In this document: positions 34,919-44,871 of the stretch, piece after piece
Numbering within the stretch: position 1 is the first letter of the stretch
How the letters are laid out: every line of letters begins with the position of its first letter
Source: Anaerococcus sp.
GTDB lineage: Bacteria > Bacillota > Clostridia > Tissierellales > Peptoniphilaceae
Assembly: GCA_022780515.1 (NCBI GenBank)
Contig: JALEUV010000066.1
Span: forward strand, 1-64,000
Direction: 5' to 3'
DNA length: 64,000 nt
Made by a program: the position numbers and the translations under genes
Notes under the pieces: generated by a model
Seen by the model: the letters and a program-made list of their open reading frames with translations, nothing else
Databases searched by the model: none
Told to the model about the DNA's origin: nothing

Positions 34919-34926
34919 TAGAATGG

Positions 34927-34956
34927 ATAAGGTAAGGAAACTTACCTTATTTTTTG
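34927..34956 (+). terminator. Intrinsic terminator after rpmE
   Basis: ATAAGGTAAG and CTTACCTTAT form a perfect ten-pair stem with a GAAA loop, followed by six T. It lies nine bases before the prmC ATG. Confidence 0.93.
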
Positions 34957-34964
34957 TATAAATA

Positions 34965-35759
34965 ATGAAAACAAGAGATTACTTAAACAAAAATTATAAT
35001 GACACTTTAATAGCCCTAACCTACCTACTTGATAAGCCTAAGTCCTACATATTATTAAATCCAGACCTAGATTTAGATGAAGAGATAGAAAAATCACTTG
35101 ATAAGATCCTAGCTTTGAGGGAAAAGAACTATCCCCTCCAATATGCCATAGGCTACTGGGAATTTTATGGGATTAATTTTAAGGTAGACGAGCGAGCATT
35201 GATTCCACGATTTGAAACAGAAATAATAGTCGACTATATAATCAAGGGAGACTTTAAGAAGGATAGGATTTTAGACATTGGTACAGGGTCAGGAGCTATC
35301 GCCCTAAGTCTAGGAGAAAACTTAAAGGACTCTGCTATAATCGGATCAGATATAGAAGATAAGGCCCTAGACCTTGCAAGTCTTAACAGATCTAGGCTAG
35401 GGATAAGCAATGTTGATTTTATTAAATCAGATTTATTTCAAAATATAGACTCGAAATTTGATATAATAGTTTCGAACCCACCCTACATCAAAAAAGAAGA
35501 CTATGAAAGGTTAGAAAAGGAGCTTTATTATGAACCCAAATCTGCCCTTTTAGCTGAAGATGAAGGACTATATTTTTATAAGAAAATTATAAAAGATGCC
35601 AAGGACTATCTAAATGATGGGGGATTACTAATTTTTGAAATTGGATATGACCAAAAATTAAAACTTATAGATCTTTTGAACAAATCCGATTTTAAAAATA
35701 TAATAAGTATGAAGGACTATAATGATTTTGATAGATTTATAGTAGCCAAGAAAGGATAA
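34965..35759 (+). CDS. prmC: Peptide chain release factor N5-glutamine methyltransferase
   Basis: PrmC methylates the GGQ glutamine of release factors, and its substrate RF1 is encoded next. An N-terminal helical part leads to the SAM site [16 protein letters not shown] and the catalytic NPPY motif in [13 protein letters not shown]. Length 264 aa is slightly short but normal. In-frame TAA two codons upstream forces the ATG at 34965, which has no ribosome binding site and directly follows the rpmE terminator; expression probably needs read-through. Confidence 0.96.
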   Translation: MKTRDYLNKNYNDTLIALTYLLDKPKSYILLNPDLDLDEEIEKSLDKILALREKNYPLQYAIGYWEFYGINFKVDERALIPRFETEIIVDYIIKGDFKKDRILDIGTGSGAIALSLGENLKDSAIIGSDIEDKALDLASLNRSRLGISNVDFIKSDLFQNIDSKFDIIVSNPPYIKKEDYERLEKELYYEPKSALLAEDEGLYFYKKIIKDAKDYLNDGGLLIFEIGYDQKLKLIDLLNKSDFKNIISMKDYNDFDRFIVAKKG

Positions 35760-35761
35760 GT

Positions 35762-36838
35762 ATGTTTGAAAATATTGAACACATAAAAGAAAATTATTTG
35801 GATCTTGAAAAGAAGATGATAGATCCAGAAGTAATGTCAGATATTTCTAAATTAACCAAGATAACTAGAGAGTACAACTCTTTAAAGCCAATAGTTGAAA
35901 AATATGAGCAAATCAAAGAAGCAGAAGCTATAATCGAAGAAAATAGAGAATTATTAAATGAAACTTCAGATAGCGAAATGGTTGAAATGCTCAAAGAAGA
36001 GATAAAAGAAAAAACAGAAGCCCTAGAAGGCTACAACGAAGAAATGAAAATTCTCCTTATTCCTAAGGACCCTAACGACTCAAGGGACGTTATAGTAGAA
36101 ATTCGTCCAGGTGCCGGTGGAGATGAAGCAGGCCTTTTTGCAGGAGACCTCTACAGGATGTATCATATGTATGCTGATAAGGAAGGCTACAAGACCGAAG
36201 ATATAGAAGTAACCAGTCAGGGTATAGGTGGTATCAAGGAAGCTACCTTTATGATAAGGGGAGAAGGAGCCTATTCAAGATTTAAATATGAGTCTGGAGT
36301 TCACAGGGTACAAAGGGTTCCAGAAACAGAATCAGGTGGCAGAATCCACACCTCTACTGCGACAGTTGCAGTACTCCCTGAAGTAGATGAAGTAGATGTC
36401 CATATAGACCCAAATGACATTAGAACAGATGTATTTAGGTCATCTGGTAATGGTGGTCAATCTGTAAATACAACAGACTCTGCAGTTAGACTTACCCATA
36501 TCCCTACAGGAATAGTAGTATCCATGCAAGATGAAAAGAGCCAAATTAAGAATAAGGAAAAGGCTATGAAGATCCTCCTTGCAAGAATTTATGAAATCGA
36601 AGAAGAAAAAAGAAACAAGGAAATAGCTGACAATAGGAAGAGCCAAGTTGGTACAGGAGATAGGAGTGAGAGGATTAGAACCTACAACTTCCCACAAGGG
36701 AGGATAACCGATCATAGGATCAACAAGACCATATATCAACTAGATGACTTCCTAAATGGTAATATAGGGGAAATGATAGATTCACTAATTACCGAAGACC
36801 AAGCTAGAAAACTTGAAAAGATAGGCGAGGAAGATTAG
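35762..36838 (+). CDS. prfA: Peptide chain release factor 1
   Basis: RF1 releases the chain at UAA and UAG. The stop-codon reading tripeptide is PET in [17 protein letters not shown] (PxT class), and the catalytic GGQ lies in [17 protein letters not shown], the residue methylated by PrmC. Length 358 aa is typical. It follows prmC after two bases. The gene itself ends in UAG, with the next gene's TTG start immediately after and in the same frame. Confidence 0.98.
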   Translation: MFENIEHIKENYLDLEKKMIDPEVMSDISKLTKITREYNSLKPIVEKYEQIKEAEAIIEENRELLNETSDSEMVEMLKEEIKEKTEALEGYNEEMKILLIPKDPNDSRDVIVEIRPGAGGDEAGLFAGDLYRMYHMYADKEGYKTEDIEVTSQGIGGIKEATFMIRGEGAYSRFKYESGVHRVQRVPETESGGRIHTSTATVAVLPEVDEVDVHIDPNDIRTDVFRSSGNGGQSVNTTDSAVRLTHIPTGIVVSMQDEKSQIKNKEKAMKILLARIYEIEEEKRNKEIADNRKSQVGTGDRSERIRTYNFPQGRITDHRINKTIYQLDDFLNGNIGEMIDSLITEDQARKLEKIGEED

Positions 36839-37771
36839 TTGTTCAAATTTTTGGCAGATAAATTTATAAAAAGTAAGGGGCTTATGTCAAAGTCTGACCT
36901 TAGGCTTTCCTACATATCCCTTTCGTCTATGGTTGGTATTGGGATAAATCTCTTGCTCTTTTTCGGCAAATTGATTCCAGGCCTACTAATATCATCCCAG
37001 GCTATCGTAAATGATGCCTTTAACAACCTATCAGACTCCCTGGCATCTATCATGGCCCTCTTTGGCTCATCTATTTCAAAAAAGCCGGCTGATAAGGAAC
37101 ACCCATTTGGCCATGGTAGGAGTGAGTATATAATAAGTATGCTAGTATCCATTGTGATTATGTATGTGGGTGTCTCACTTTTTATTAGCTCGATCATGTC
37201 ATTTGGGCAAAAAAAGGTCATAGTTTTGGACAAGATAACCCTAATAATCCTGCTAGTAAGTATTGGCTTTAAGGTTTATATTTATTTTTTGAATAAAAGT
37301 CTCGCCAAAAACTTAGATAGTGAACTAAACCATGGGGTCATGCTCGATGCGAGAAATGATATCCTGGCAACTTCATCTATTATGGTTGGAGTTTTTTTGC
37401 AAGGCTACATTTCCTTTAATATAGATGCTATACTCGGAGTGGTACTTGCCATATTTGTCTTTATGTCAGGCTTTGAGATGTTTATGGATACTTCAAAGAC
37501 CCTCATAGGAAAAAGGGTGGACCCTGAGATTGAAGCTAAAATAGCCAAAATCATTATGGCTGGCGAGTATGTAGAAGGCTACCATGACCTACAAATTCAT
37601 GAATATGGTAAGGGCAAAATGGCGGGATCATGCCATGTAGAAGTACCTGCCAACCTCACAGTAGATGTTGTCCATAGGTCCATAGATAAGATCGAAAAAG
37701 AAATTTATCAAAAAACAGGGGTTAGTATCACAATCCACATGGATCCGACCTACTGTTTAGTAGAAAATTAA
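36839..37771 (+). CDS. Cation diffusion facilitator metal transporter
   Basis: CDF proteins export divalent metals such as zinc, manganese or iron in exchange for protons. Six membrane segments are seen over residues 25-215. The metal site is probably NDAFNNLSDSLAS in helix 2 and HGVMLDARNDILAT in helix 5, with the family motif HPFGHGRSEYI between. The C-terminal cytoplasmic domain (about 90 residues) carries VEGYHDLQIHEYG and HVEVPANLTV. Start is TTG, abutting the prfA TAG, with GAGGA six bases before. Residue patterns suggest Mn or Fe rather than Zn, but this is a weak inference. Confidence 0.92.
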   Translation: MFKFLADKFIKSKGLMSKSDLRLSYISLSSMVGIGINLLLFFGKLIPGLLISSQAIVNDAFNNLSDSLASIMALFGSSISKKPADKEHPFGHGRSEYIISMLVSIVIMYVGVSLFISSIMSFGQKKVIVLDKITLIILLVSIGFKVYIYFLNKSLAKNLDSELNHGVMLDARNDILATSSIMVGVFLQGYISFNIDAILGVVLAIFVFMSGFEMFMDTSKTLIGKRVDPEIEAKIAKIIMAGEYVEGYHDLQIHEYGKGKMAGSCHVEVPANLTVDVVHRSIDKIEKEIYQKTGVSITIHMDPTYCLVEN

Positions 37772-37784
37772 TGAAAGAAGCAAA

Positions 37785-38819
37785 ATGAAAACTCTAGTGG
37801 AAAAAATTGACGGTGAAAATATAAATAAAGATGTAATAAAAGATGGGGCAGAACTTATCAAAAAAGGTGAGCTTGTGGCCTTTCCAACAGAAACAGTCTA
37901 CGGCCTTGGAGCATCAGGCCTAGATGCAAGGGCCTGTGAGAATATCTTCAAGGTTAAAAATAGACCTGCTGACAATCCTCTCATTCTTCATATTTCTTCT
38001 ATAGATATGTTATATACTTTAGTAGGTGAAGTAAGTGAAGATGCCAAAAAATTAATGGATCTTTGGCCAGGTCCCTTGACCATGGTCTTCAAAAAATCAG
38101 ACATCATACCCGATATCGTAACTGCTGGTGGAGATACGGTTGCTATAAGATTTCCAGAAAATAAGATAGCTCACGAGCTTATCAAAGAAGCAAATCTCCC
38201 CATTGCAGCTCCTTCAGCCAATATCTCAGGTAGGCCATCACCTACCAATGCCGTAGATGTCTACTATGACCTAGAGGGAAAGATCCCCTTGATAATCGAT
38301 GGAGGTCCTTCTAATATTGGTATAGAATCGACTGTTATCGATATGTCTGAGGAGATACCAACAATCCTTAGGCCGGGATTTTATACCTACGAGTTTATTA
38401 GGGAAATCCTACCTCATGTTATCCTGGATGATGCCCTAGTTGATGATAAGAAAATTCCTAAATCCCCAGGGCAAAAGTATAGGCACTATGCTCCAAAGGC
38501 TAAGATGAAGATATTTGTAGGAGATAAGGCGAGTGAGACAATATTTGATATCGCTACTGAGCAAAGTAATCAAGGCATTAAGGTTGGTATTCTTACCTTT
38601 GAAGATAATATTGACAGGTTTAAGGATTTTTATACCATATCCTTTGGCCAAAGGTCAGACCTTAGGTATATGAGTCATATCTTATTTACAGCCCTTAGGC
38701 AAATGGATAGAGAAGGCGTAGATATAATCTTGGCAGAAGGAGTTAATGAGAAAAACTTGGGTAAGAGTATAATGAATAGAATGAAGAAGTCTGCTTCAGG
38801 AAATATAGAATATTTATAG
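37785..38819 (+). CDS. ywlC: Threonylcarbamoyl-AMP synthase (Sua5/YwlC type)
   Basis: The enzyme makes threonylcarbamoyl-AMP for t6A37 of ANN-reading tRNAs. The N-terminal YrdC domain shows VAFPTETVYGLGASGLD, FKVKNRPADNPLILHI, LWPGPLTMVFKK, RFPENKIAHELI and APSANISGRPSPT. A C-terminal Sua5 domain (after the linker SPGQKYRHYAPKA) makes up the last third, giving 344 residues, as in YwlC. Its order with prmC and prfA is typical of Bacillota. Confidence 0.96.
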   Translation: MKTLVEKIDGENINKDVIKDGAELIKKGELVAFPTETVYGLGASGLDARACENIFKVKNRPADNPLILHISSIDMLYTLVGEVSEDAKKLMDLWPGPLTMVFKKSDIIPDIVTAGGDTVAIRFPENKIAHELIKEANLPIAAPSANISGRPSPTNAVDVYYDLEGKIPLIIDGGPSNIGIESTVIDMSEEIPTILRPGFYTYEFIREILPHVILDDALVDDKKIPKSPGQKYRHYAPKAKMKIFVGDKASETIFDIATEQSNQGIKVGILTFEDNIDRFKDFYTISFGQRSDLRYMSHILFTALRQMDREGVDIILAEGVNEKNLGKSIMNRMKKSASGNIEYL

Positions 38820-38828
38820 GAGATAGTT

Positions 38829-39458
38829 ATGGGAAAAGTACATGTATTAGACCATCCGGTAATTAAACATAAGATAACAATACTAAGAGATAAAAATACA
38901 GGTTCTAATGAATTTAGATCTATCGTTACTGAAATAGGTATGATTTTAGCTTATGAAGCTACTAAGGATTTGGAGCTTGAAGAATTTGAAGTAGAAACAC
39001 CAATTACAAGGGCTACTGGTTATAGACTTGCAGGTAAAAAACTTAGCGTAGTTCCAATTTTGAGGGCAGGTCTTGGTATGGTAGATGGTGTATTGGAAGT
39101 AATCCCAGCAGCCAAAATCGGCCATATTGGTATGTATAGGAATGAAGAAACCCTTCAACCAGTAGAGTACTACTGCAAACTTCCAAATGATATAGAAAAA
39201 AGAGAAATCCTTGTTGTAGATCCAATGGTTGCTACAGGAGGATCTGTAGATGATGCCGTAACTAGACTTAAAGAAAGAGGATGCAAATACATCAAGCTTC
39301 TATGCATAATAGCTGCACCAGAAGGTATAAAGGTTCTTAGTGAAAAGCATCCTGATGTTGATATCTACTGTGCCCAACTAGATGAGCATTTAAATGAAAA
39401 TGGATATATAGTTCCTGGTTTGGGAGATGCTGGTGATAGGTTGTTTGGAACTAAGTAA
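38829..39458 (+). CDS. upp: Uracil phosphoribosyltransferase
   Basis: Upp salvages uracil to UMP with PRPP. The 209-residue protein has [14 protein letters not shown], the PRPP loop in [20 protein letters not shown], and the uracil-binding end [23 protein letters not shown] precedes ATG; the gap from ywlC is nine bases and to murA nine bases, so it is mid-operon. No PyrR-type leader is visible. Confidence 0.98.
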   Translation: MGKVHVLDHPVIKHKITILRDKNTGSNEFRSIVTEIGMILAYEATKDLELEEFEVETPITRATGYRLAGKKLSVVPILRAGLGMVDGVLEVIPAAKIGHIGMYRNEETLQPVEYYCKLPNDIEKREILVVDPMVATGGSVDDAVTRLKERGCKYIKLLCIIAAPEGIKVLSEKHPDVDIYCAQLDEHLNENGYIVPGLGDAGDRLFGTK

Positions 39459-39467
39459 GGAAATACT

Positions 39468-40748
39468 ATGGCAAATAAAGATATATTAGTAATTAATTCA
39501 AATGGTCCTTTGAGAGGCGAAGTTAAGATAGACGGAGCCAAAAACTCTGCCCTACCAATTCTTGCTGCCTGTGTACTCGGTACAGAGGAGATTATCCTAG
39601 ATGGAGTACCTGAGCTTAAAGACGTTGAGATAATGATAGAGGTCTTGAAGCACTTGGGATCTAAGGTTGAATATATTGACGAAAATTCCCTAAGGATAGA
39701 TTCAAGTAATATTAACACATGTGAGACTCCCTATGAACTAATGGATAAGATGAGAGCATCATTTGTAGTAATGGGTCCGCTCCTTGCTAGATTTTCTAAG
39801 GCCTATACCAAGGCACCTGGTGGCTGCAATATAGGAGCAAGACCAATAGACTTACACTTAAAGGGTTTTAATGCCCTAGGAGCAACTAGCATAGTTGACT
39901 ATGATCAAATCTCTATTGAAGCCAAGGATGGACTAAAGGGTAATGAAATCTACCTCGATTTCCCATCAGTTGGAGCAACTCAAAACATAATTATGGCTGC
40001 AACCCTTGCTGATGGAGAGACAGTTATAGAAAATGCTGCCAAAGAACCAGAAATAGTAGATCTCGTATCTTTCCTATCTAAGATGGGAGCTAAGATTAAG
40101 GGAGCAGGTACTTCTACTATAACCATAGAGGGAGTAGAGAAGCTAACAGGTACTAGACACACCATAATTCCTGATAGGATAGAAGCTGCAACCTATATGC
40201 TTGCTGCAGCTATGACAGGTGGTGAGGTAAAAATAGTTAACGCTATAGGTTCTCATATAAGGCCAGTTATAGCAAAACTTATAGAAATCGGAGCTGAAGT
40301 TGAGGAAGTAGAAGAAGACGATGTGATTTATGTAAAGGCAGATCACAGACTCAAGTCAACCAACATCCAAACCCTACCTTACCCTGGTTTCCCAACAGAT
40401 GTCCAAGCCCAATTTATGGCTCTCCTTACAGTAAGTGAGGGAGAAAGTAGGATCCAAGAAACAGTTTTCGAAAATAGGTTTATGCACGTTGAAGAACTAT
40501 CAAAAATGGGAGCAGTTATAGCAACCTCTGGCAACAGGGCGACTATAGCAGGAGTAGAGAGCCTCCATGGGGCAGACGTAAGGGCTACTGACCTAAGGGC
40601 AGGAGCAGCCCTAGTTATGGCTGGACTTGTAGCCAAGGGAGAAACAAGAGTTTCAGATATCTACCACATAGATAGGGGCTATAGTCACCTAGTAGAAAAA
40701 CTCACTGAATTAGGAGCTGATATCAAGAGAGTTACTATAGAAGCTTAG
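39468..40748 (+). CDS. murA: UDP-N-acetylglucosamine 1-carboxyvinyltransferase
   Basis: MurA commits UDP-GlcNAc to peptidoglycan synthesis using phosphoenolpyruvate. The inside-out barrel shows GAKNSALPILAA, the Lys/Asn substrate site, and the catalytic cysteine loop APGGCNIGARPIDLHLKG, i.e. Cys rather than the fosfomycin-tolerant Asp. PGFPTDVQAQFMALL and NRFMHVEELSKMGA are further family segments. Length 426 aa is standard. Bacillota usually carry two murA copies; which paralogue this is cannot be decided. Fits an operon of envelope and nucleotide genes with upp. Confidence 0.98.
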   Translation: MANKDILVINSNGPLRGEVKIDGAKNSALPILAACVLGTEEIILDGVPELKDVEIMIEVLKHLGSKVEYIDENSLRIDSSNINTCETPYELMDKMRASFVVMGPLLARFSKAYTKAPGGCNIGARPIDLHLKGFNALGATSIVDYDQISIEAKDGLKGNEIYLDFPSVGATQNIIMAATLADGETVIENAAKEPEIVDLVSFLSKMGAKIKGAGTSTITIEGVEKLTGTRHTIIPDRIEAATYMLAAAMTGGEVKIVNAIGSHIRPVIAKLIEIGAEVEEVEEDDVIYVKADHRLKSTNIQTLPYPGFPTDVQAQFMALLTVSEGESRIQETVFENRFMHVEELSKMGAVIATSGNRATIAGVESLHGADVRATDLRAGAALVMAGLVAKGETRVSDIYHIDRGYSHLVEKLTELGADIKRVTIEA

Positions 40749-40757
40749 GAATTAAAT

Positions 40758-42917
40758 ATGAAGATAGAAGGCACAGTTACAAAGATAATATATAGAAACG
40801 ACGAAAATGGCTACACTGTTTTTGCCCTAGATACGATTGATTCTGATATTGTCTGCGTTGGAACTGTGCCTTTTTTGAACGAAGGAGATAGGTTAGATTT
40901 AACAGGAGAGCTGACCTATCACGATAAGTATGGAGAGCAATTTAATATAGAGTCTATGAGCCTATCAAAGCCCAAAAATAGGGAAGCAGTCATAGGCTAC
41001 CTATCTTCATCAGACATAAAGGGCATAGGTAAAAAGACAGCTGAGAGGATTTATGATTTATTCGGTGATAAGGCTCTAGATATAATCTATGATGAGCCGG
41101 ATAAGCTATTAGAAGTCGAGGGGATAGGAAAGAGAAAACTAGAAGATATAAAGTTATCCATCGAAGAAACTAGGGATAGTAGGAAGTCCCTAGAATTCTT
41201 GCAGGGACTTGGCCTATCCTACAAGCTATCCATGAAGATCTTTAATAAGTATGGCCAGTCAACCGTAGACGTCATAAAGAATAACCCCTACAGCCTGGTA
41301 GAAGATATAAGAGGAATAGGCTTTACTATGGCCGATACCATAGCCTACAAGATGCAAATGGACCTAAATTCAGATTTTAGAATAAGTGCAGGTATAGACT
41401 ATATCATAAACAAGGAAAGTGATAGTAATGGCCATACATCATTAAGATACGAAGACCTCCTTACAAAATCAGCTGCCCTCCTAAAAGTCGATAGGCAAAA
41501 GGTCGAAGAAGTCATCCAAAATGACTTAATAAGGGGCAAGCTAGTATCTGTAAATATTGATGACACTACTAATATTTACACATCAGGTCTTTATAAGGCA
41601 GAAAAATCTTCTGCAATGGTTATCGCTAACAAGATTAAATCAAAGTATATATTTGACATAGATTTTGACTACGACCTCTCTATCTTTTCTGATGAGCAGA
41701 AAGAAGCCATAGAAAGCGCCTTTAAGTCAATGCTCCTTGTTATAACTGGTGGGCCTGGTACAGGAAAGACAACCGTAATCAACGCAATCTGTAAAATCCT
41801 AGAAGATAATGACCTATCTTATTACCTAGCCGCCCCTACGGGTAGGGCTGCCAAGAGGATGAAAGAATCAACTGGCAAGAGCTCCTACACCATCCATAGG
41901 CTCCTAGGTATTAAGCCAAATGAAAATATAAGCGAATATAACGAAGAAAACCCCCTAGACAGGGACTACCTTATAGTAGATGAGGTCTCCATGGTAGATA
42001 TCTTCCTTATGAAAAACTTACTAAGTGCCGTAGGTGAAAAAACTGCCCTCATCTTAGTAGGAGATAGCGATCAACTACCTTCAGTTGGACCAGGAAATGT
42101 TCTTAAGGATATCTTAGAAACAGACGTAGAGAAAGTAAGACTTAAGAAAATTTTTAGGCAGGCTGGCAAGTCAAATATCATAGTTAATGCCCATAGGATT
42201 AATGGTGGGGCCTATCCCATCCTAAACCAGGCAGGTAAGGATTTTTTCTTTATAGAAGCGAGCCAGGATAATTTTGTAGATAAGTTGGTAGACCTAGTAA
42301 AAAATAGATTACCGAAATTTTATAAGCTTGATCCCATAAAAGACATCCAGGTCCTAACACCAAGCAAGAAAACTGATTGGGGGTCTAGCCATATAAATGA
42401 AAAATTACAAGAGGCCCTAAACCCTAGGAAGGACCTTATAAAAATTAATGGCAAGATTTTTAAGAAAAATGATAGGGTAATGCAAATAAGAAATAATTAT
42501 GACCTAAAGCCCCAGGGAGTCCTGGATAATGAAGAAGAAGGGGCCTTCAATGGAGATATGGGGATAATTGAGAGTATTGATAGTGGCAGAGAAGAAATAG
42601 GGGTTAGGTTTGAAGATGGAAGGCTTATTAATTACAAGAAAGAAGACATTAAGGACCTAGATCTTTCCTATGCCATAACCATCCACAAGTCCCAGGGCTC
42701 AGAATTTCCTGCTGTAATAATACCAATGATGCAGGTAGCTCCCATGCTTATGACCCGTAACTTGCTCTATACTGGAGTTACTAGGGCCAAGAAAATCGTG
42801 ATTTTACTAGGTTCCAAGGCCATTATCAAAAAAATGGTAGACAACAACTTTTCTAATACAAGATATACCAACCTAGCCTATTGGATAGGAGAAATGGAGA
42901 CTATCATAGATGATTGA
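40758..42917 (+). CDS. recD2: ATP-dependent RecD-like DNA helicase RecD2
   Basis: RecD2 is a 5'-3' superfamily 1B helicase acting outside RecBCD. The N-terminal OB-type region (VTKIIYRNDENGYTVFAL) and helix-hairpin-helix modules (GIGKKTAERI, VEGIGKRKLED) are followed by the helicase core: Walker A ITGGPGTGKTTVI, AAPTGRAAKRM, VDEVSMVD, GDSDQLPSVGPGN, and YAITIHKSQGSEFPAVI, TGVTRAKK near the end. Length 719 aa is typical. Overlaps comFC by eight bases. Confidence 0.97.
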   Translation: MKIEGTVTKIIYRNDENGYTVFALDTIDSDIVCVGTVPFLNEGDRLDLTGELTYHDKYGEQFNIESMSLSKPKNREAVIGYLSSSDIKGIGKKTAERIYDLFGDKALDIIYDEPDKLLEVEGIGKRKLEDIKLSIEETRDSRKSLEFLQGLGLSYKLSMKIFNKYGQSTVDVIKNNPYSLVEDIRGIGFTMADTIAYKMQMDLNSDFRISAGIDYIINKESDSNGHTSLRYEDLLTKSAALLKVDRQKVEEVIQNDLIRGKLVSVNIDDTTNIYTSGLYKAEKSSAMVIANKIKSKYIFDIDFDYDLSIFSDEQKEAIESAFKSMLLVITGGPGTGKTTVINAICKILEDNDLSYYLAAPTGRAAKRMKESTGKSSYTIHRLLGIKPNENISEYNEENPLDRDYLIVDEVSMVDIFLMKNLLSAVGEKTALILVGDSDQLPSVGPGNVLKDILETDVEKVRLKKIFRQAGKSNIIVNAHRINGGAYPILNQAGKDFFFIEASQDNFVDKLVDLVKNRLPKFYKLDPIKDIQVLTPSKKTDWGSSHINEKLQEALNPRKDLIKINGKIFKKNDRVMQIRNNYDLKPQGVLDNEEEGAFNGDMGIIESIDSGREEIGVRFEDGRLINYKKEDIKDLDLSYAITIHKSQGSEFPAVIIPMMQVAPMLMTRNLLYTGVTRAKKIVILLGSKAIIKKMVDNNFSNTRYTNLAYWIGEMETIIDD

Positions 42918-43536
42918 TTTTTTATTCATGGATGAAGACCTCTGCTATTCATGTAAGAAAAATAAGGATATTAAATATAAGCTGTGTGATGATTGCTTAA
43001 AGAAACTAGATTATGTAGCCAATGAATTTAAGGTAGGTGAAACTACCTGCTACTCTATATATTTTTATAATGACTTTATGAAAAAATTAATAGGATCTTA
43101 TAAGTTTTCGAGAAATACTTCGCTATGCAAGGTCTTTGCACCGATGTATGAAGACTTTATAATTAAAAATAACCTCTTAGACTTTGACTATATCCTACCA
43201 TCACCTTCATCAAAGAAAACTCTGAGGGCTAGGGGTTTTGACCATATAGGATCTATAGTCGATATAATTAGCAAAGATCTAGGAATAAGTGTCTTAAAAT
43301 CTTTTAAAAAGGTTAAGAATACCAAGACCCAGCATAGCTTGGATAGGTTCAAGAGGTCAGAAAACTTAAAGGATGCCTTTAGCCTCTACGAGATCTTAGA
43401 AGGTAAAAAAATCCTCTTAATTGACGATATAATTACAACGGGAAACACGGTAGCAGAAATTGTAAAAACACTCAAGGATGGAGGATCAAGTGAGGTAGTG
43501 GGTCTTTGCCTTGCAAGTGAAAAATCTATAATTTGA
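42910..43536 (+). CDS. comFC: ComFC-like phosphoribosyltransferase
   Basis: ComFC proteins are needed for DNA uptake or recombination steps of transformation. The N-terminal zinc ribbon has CYSCKK and LCDDC; the PRPP-binding motif is ILLIDDIITTGNTVAEI. Length 208 aa is normal. The gene overlaps recD2 by eight bases; comFA, the helicase usually before it, is absent, so recD2-comFC replaces comFA-comFC here. Together with the pilus block it hints at competence, though com ATPases and ComEC are not in the window. Confidence 0.85.
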   Translation: MIDFLFMDEDLCYSCKKNKDIKYKLCDDCLKKLDYVANEFKVGETTCYSIYFYNDFMKKLIGSYKFSRNTSLCKVFAPMYEDFIIKNNLLDFDYILPSPSSKKTLRARGFDHIGSIVDIISKDLGISVLKSFKKVKNTKTQHSLDRFKRSENLKDAFSLYEILEGKKILLIDDIITTGNTVAEIVKTLKDGGSSEVVGLCLASEKSII

Positions 43537-43543
43537 TAAAAAT

Positions 43544-43591
43544 AAAGCTGATCCCCAAAAGTTTGTCTAAAGAACTTAAGGAATCAGCTTT
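43544..43591. terminator. Bidirectional terminator between comFC and rodA
   Basis: AAAGCTGAT and ATCAGCTTT pair, with further inner pairing (AAGTT/AACTT) in the long loop. Six T follow on the plus strand and a T-rich tract on the minus, fitting the converging genes. Confidence 0.8.
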
Positions 43592-43599
43592 TTTGATAA

Positions 43600-44772
43600 T
43601 TAATTTAATTTTCTTTTTGAAATTCTAACCTTGCTAGAATCAATGGTTTTAATTGACTCGTCTTCTAGGATTCCATCATCGTATTGGCGTTTTTGCATGG
43701 AGCCTGACAGGGCGAGGCCAATATTTATTAGGGTTATTAGCTGGAAGGTTCCTCCGTAGGAGAAGAAGGGTAGGGGAATACCCGTAACTGGCATAATTCC
43801 TATGGTCATAGCTATATTTTCAAAGATATGGATGAACAATAGGGCTGCCAATCCAGTAACTATAAAAGTTATAAAGGAGTTCTTTGATTTTTTGGCTATA
43901 TTTACAAGTCTTAGTATCATTATTGCAAATAGAATAATAACTGCAATAGATCCTATAAAACCTAATTCTTCTGCGAGGACTGGGAAGATAAAGTCGGTTT
44001 CTTTTTCTGGAATATAGCCGTATTGACTTTGGCTTCCATTTAGGTAACCTCTACCAGTTAGCATTCCTGAGCCTATGGCTATAAGACCTTGTTGTTGTTG
44101 CCAGTTGGAACCTGATGTATCTCTAGATGGGTCTAAGAAGTTTTGGATCCTATCTAGCCTATAACCAGAAAGGTTATTGATTGCTACAAAGGCAAGTATA
44201 AGGGCAAGTCCCCCAAAAATTGCTATCCACTTCCAAGAAATTCCACTTACAAAGATCATAGCAGCAATAAAAAATACATAAACCATTGATGTACCAAAGT
44301 CAGGTTGTAACAAGATGAGTGCTACAGGAAGTCCTGCCATAATAACAACCTTGAGGACTGTAAACTTATCATTGATATCAAACTTATGCTTATCTAAGAA
44401 TGCTGCCAAGGCAAAGATCATACCCACCTTTGCAACTTCTGATGGCTGGAAGGAAATAGGTCCTATATAAAGCCAAGAGCTAGCTCCCCACTCATCTAGT
44501 CCCCTACCAAGAAATATGGTAAGGACCAAGAGGACATTAATTACCAGATAGACTATAAGATATGATCTTTTGATAAAATCAAGGTCTATGGTACAAAGGA
44601 TTAGGATAAGGCCAAATCCTAAGAGGGTCGCTATTATTTGAGAAGTTATGGGTCTAATGTTACCTCCATGGGCTGAGTACAATACTATTAGACCAAATAT
44701 ACTTAATATTATCGTTACAAATAATAGAATAAAGTCAAATTCCTTTAAATCTTTTTTCTTTAAATTAAACAT
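43600..44772 (-). CDS. rodA: SEDS peptidoglycan polymerase, RodA type
   Basis: SEDS proteins are glycan-strand polymerases working with a class B PBP, here most likely for elongation or peripheral wall growth. About ten hydrophobic segments are seen; family motifs include SSWLYIGPISFQPSEVAKVG, LLQPDFGTSMVY, GIGSGMLTGRGYLNG-like sequence, IPEKETDFIFPVLAEELGF and PFFSYGGTFQL. Length 390 aa fits RodA. GGAGTGAT lies before ATG on the minus strand. It is the only protein gene on the minus strand in this window, divergent from nth. Confidence 0.93.
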   Translation of the reverse strand: MFNLKKKDLKEFDFILLFVTIILSIFGLIVLYSAHGGNIRPITSQIIATLLGFGLILILCTIDLDFIKRSYLIVYLVINVLLVLTIFLGRGLDEWGASSWLYIGPISFQPSEVAKVGMIFALAAFLDKHKFDINDKFTVLKVVIMAGLPVALILLQPDFGTSMVYVFFIAAMIFVSGISWKWIAIFGGLALILAFVAINNLSGYRLDRIQNFLDPSRDTSGSNWQQQQGLIAIGSGMLTGRGYLNGSQSQYGYIPEKETDFIFPVLAEELGFIGSIAVIILFAIMILRLVNIAKKSKNSFITFIVTGLAALLFIHIFENIAMTIGIMPVTGIPLPFFSYGGTFQLITLINIGLALSGSMQKRQYDDGILEDESIKTIDSSKVRISKRKLN

Positions 44773-44847
44773 GTTATCACTCCAATTCTTTTCTTATTAT
44801 ATAACAGAGTCAATACTTAATCAATCAAAATTGCAAAAACTTAAGGG

Positions 44848-44868
44848 TATAATCAAATTAGAGGTGAT
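44848..44868 (+). promoter_or_regulatory. -10 box and extended Shine-Dalgarno of nth
   Basis: TATAAT (44848-44853) is followed directly by AGAGGTGAT (44860-44868), which matches eight of nine bases of the 16S 3'-end complement. No ATG, GTG or TTG lies at a proper distance after it, only ATT (44869) and ATA (44872). A clear -35 box was not seen. Confidence 0.5.
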
Positions 44869-44871
44869 ATT

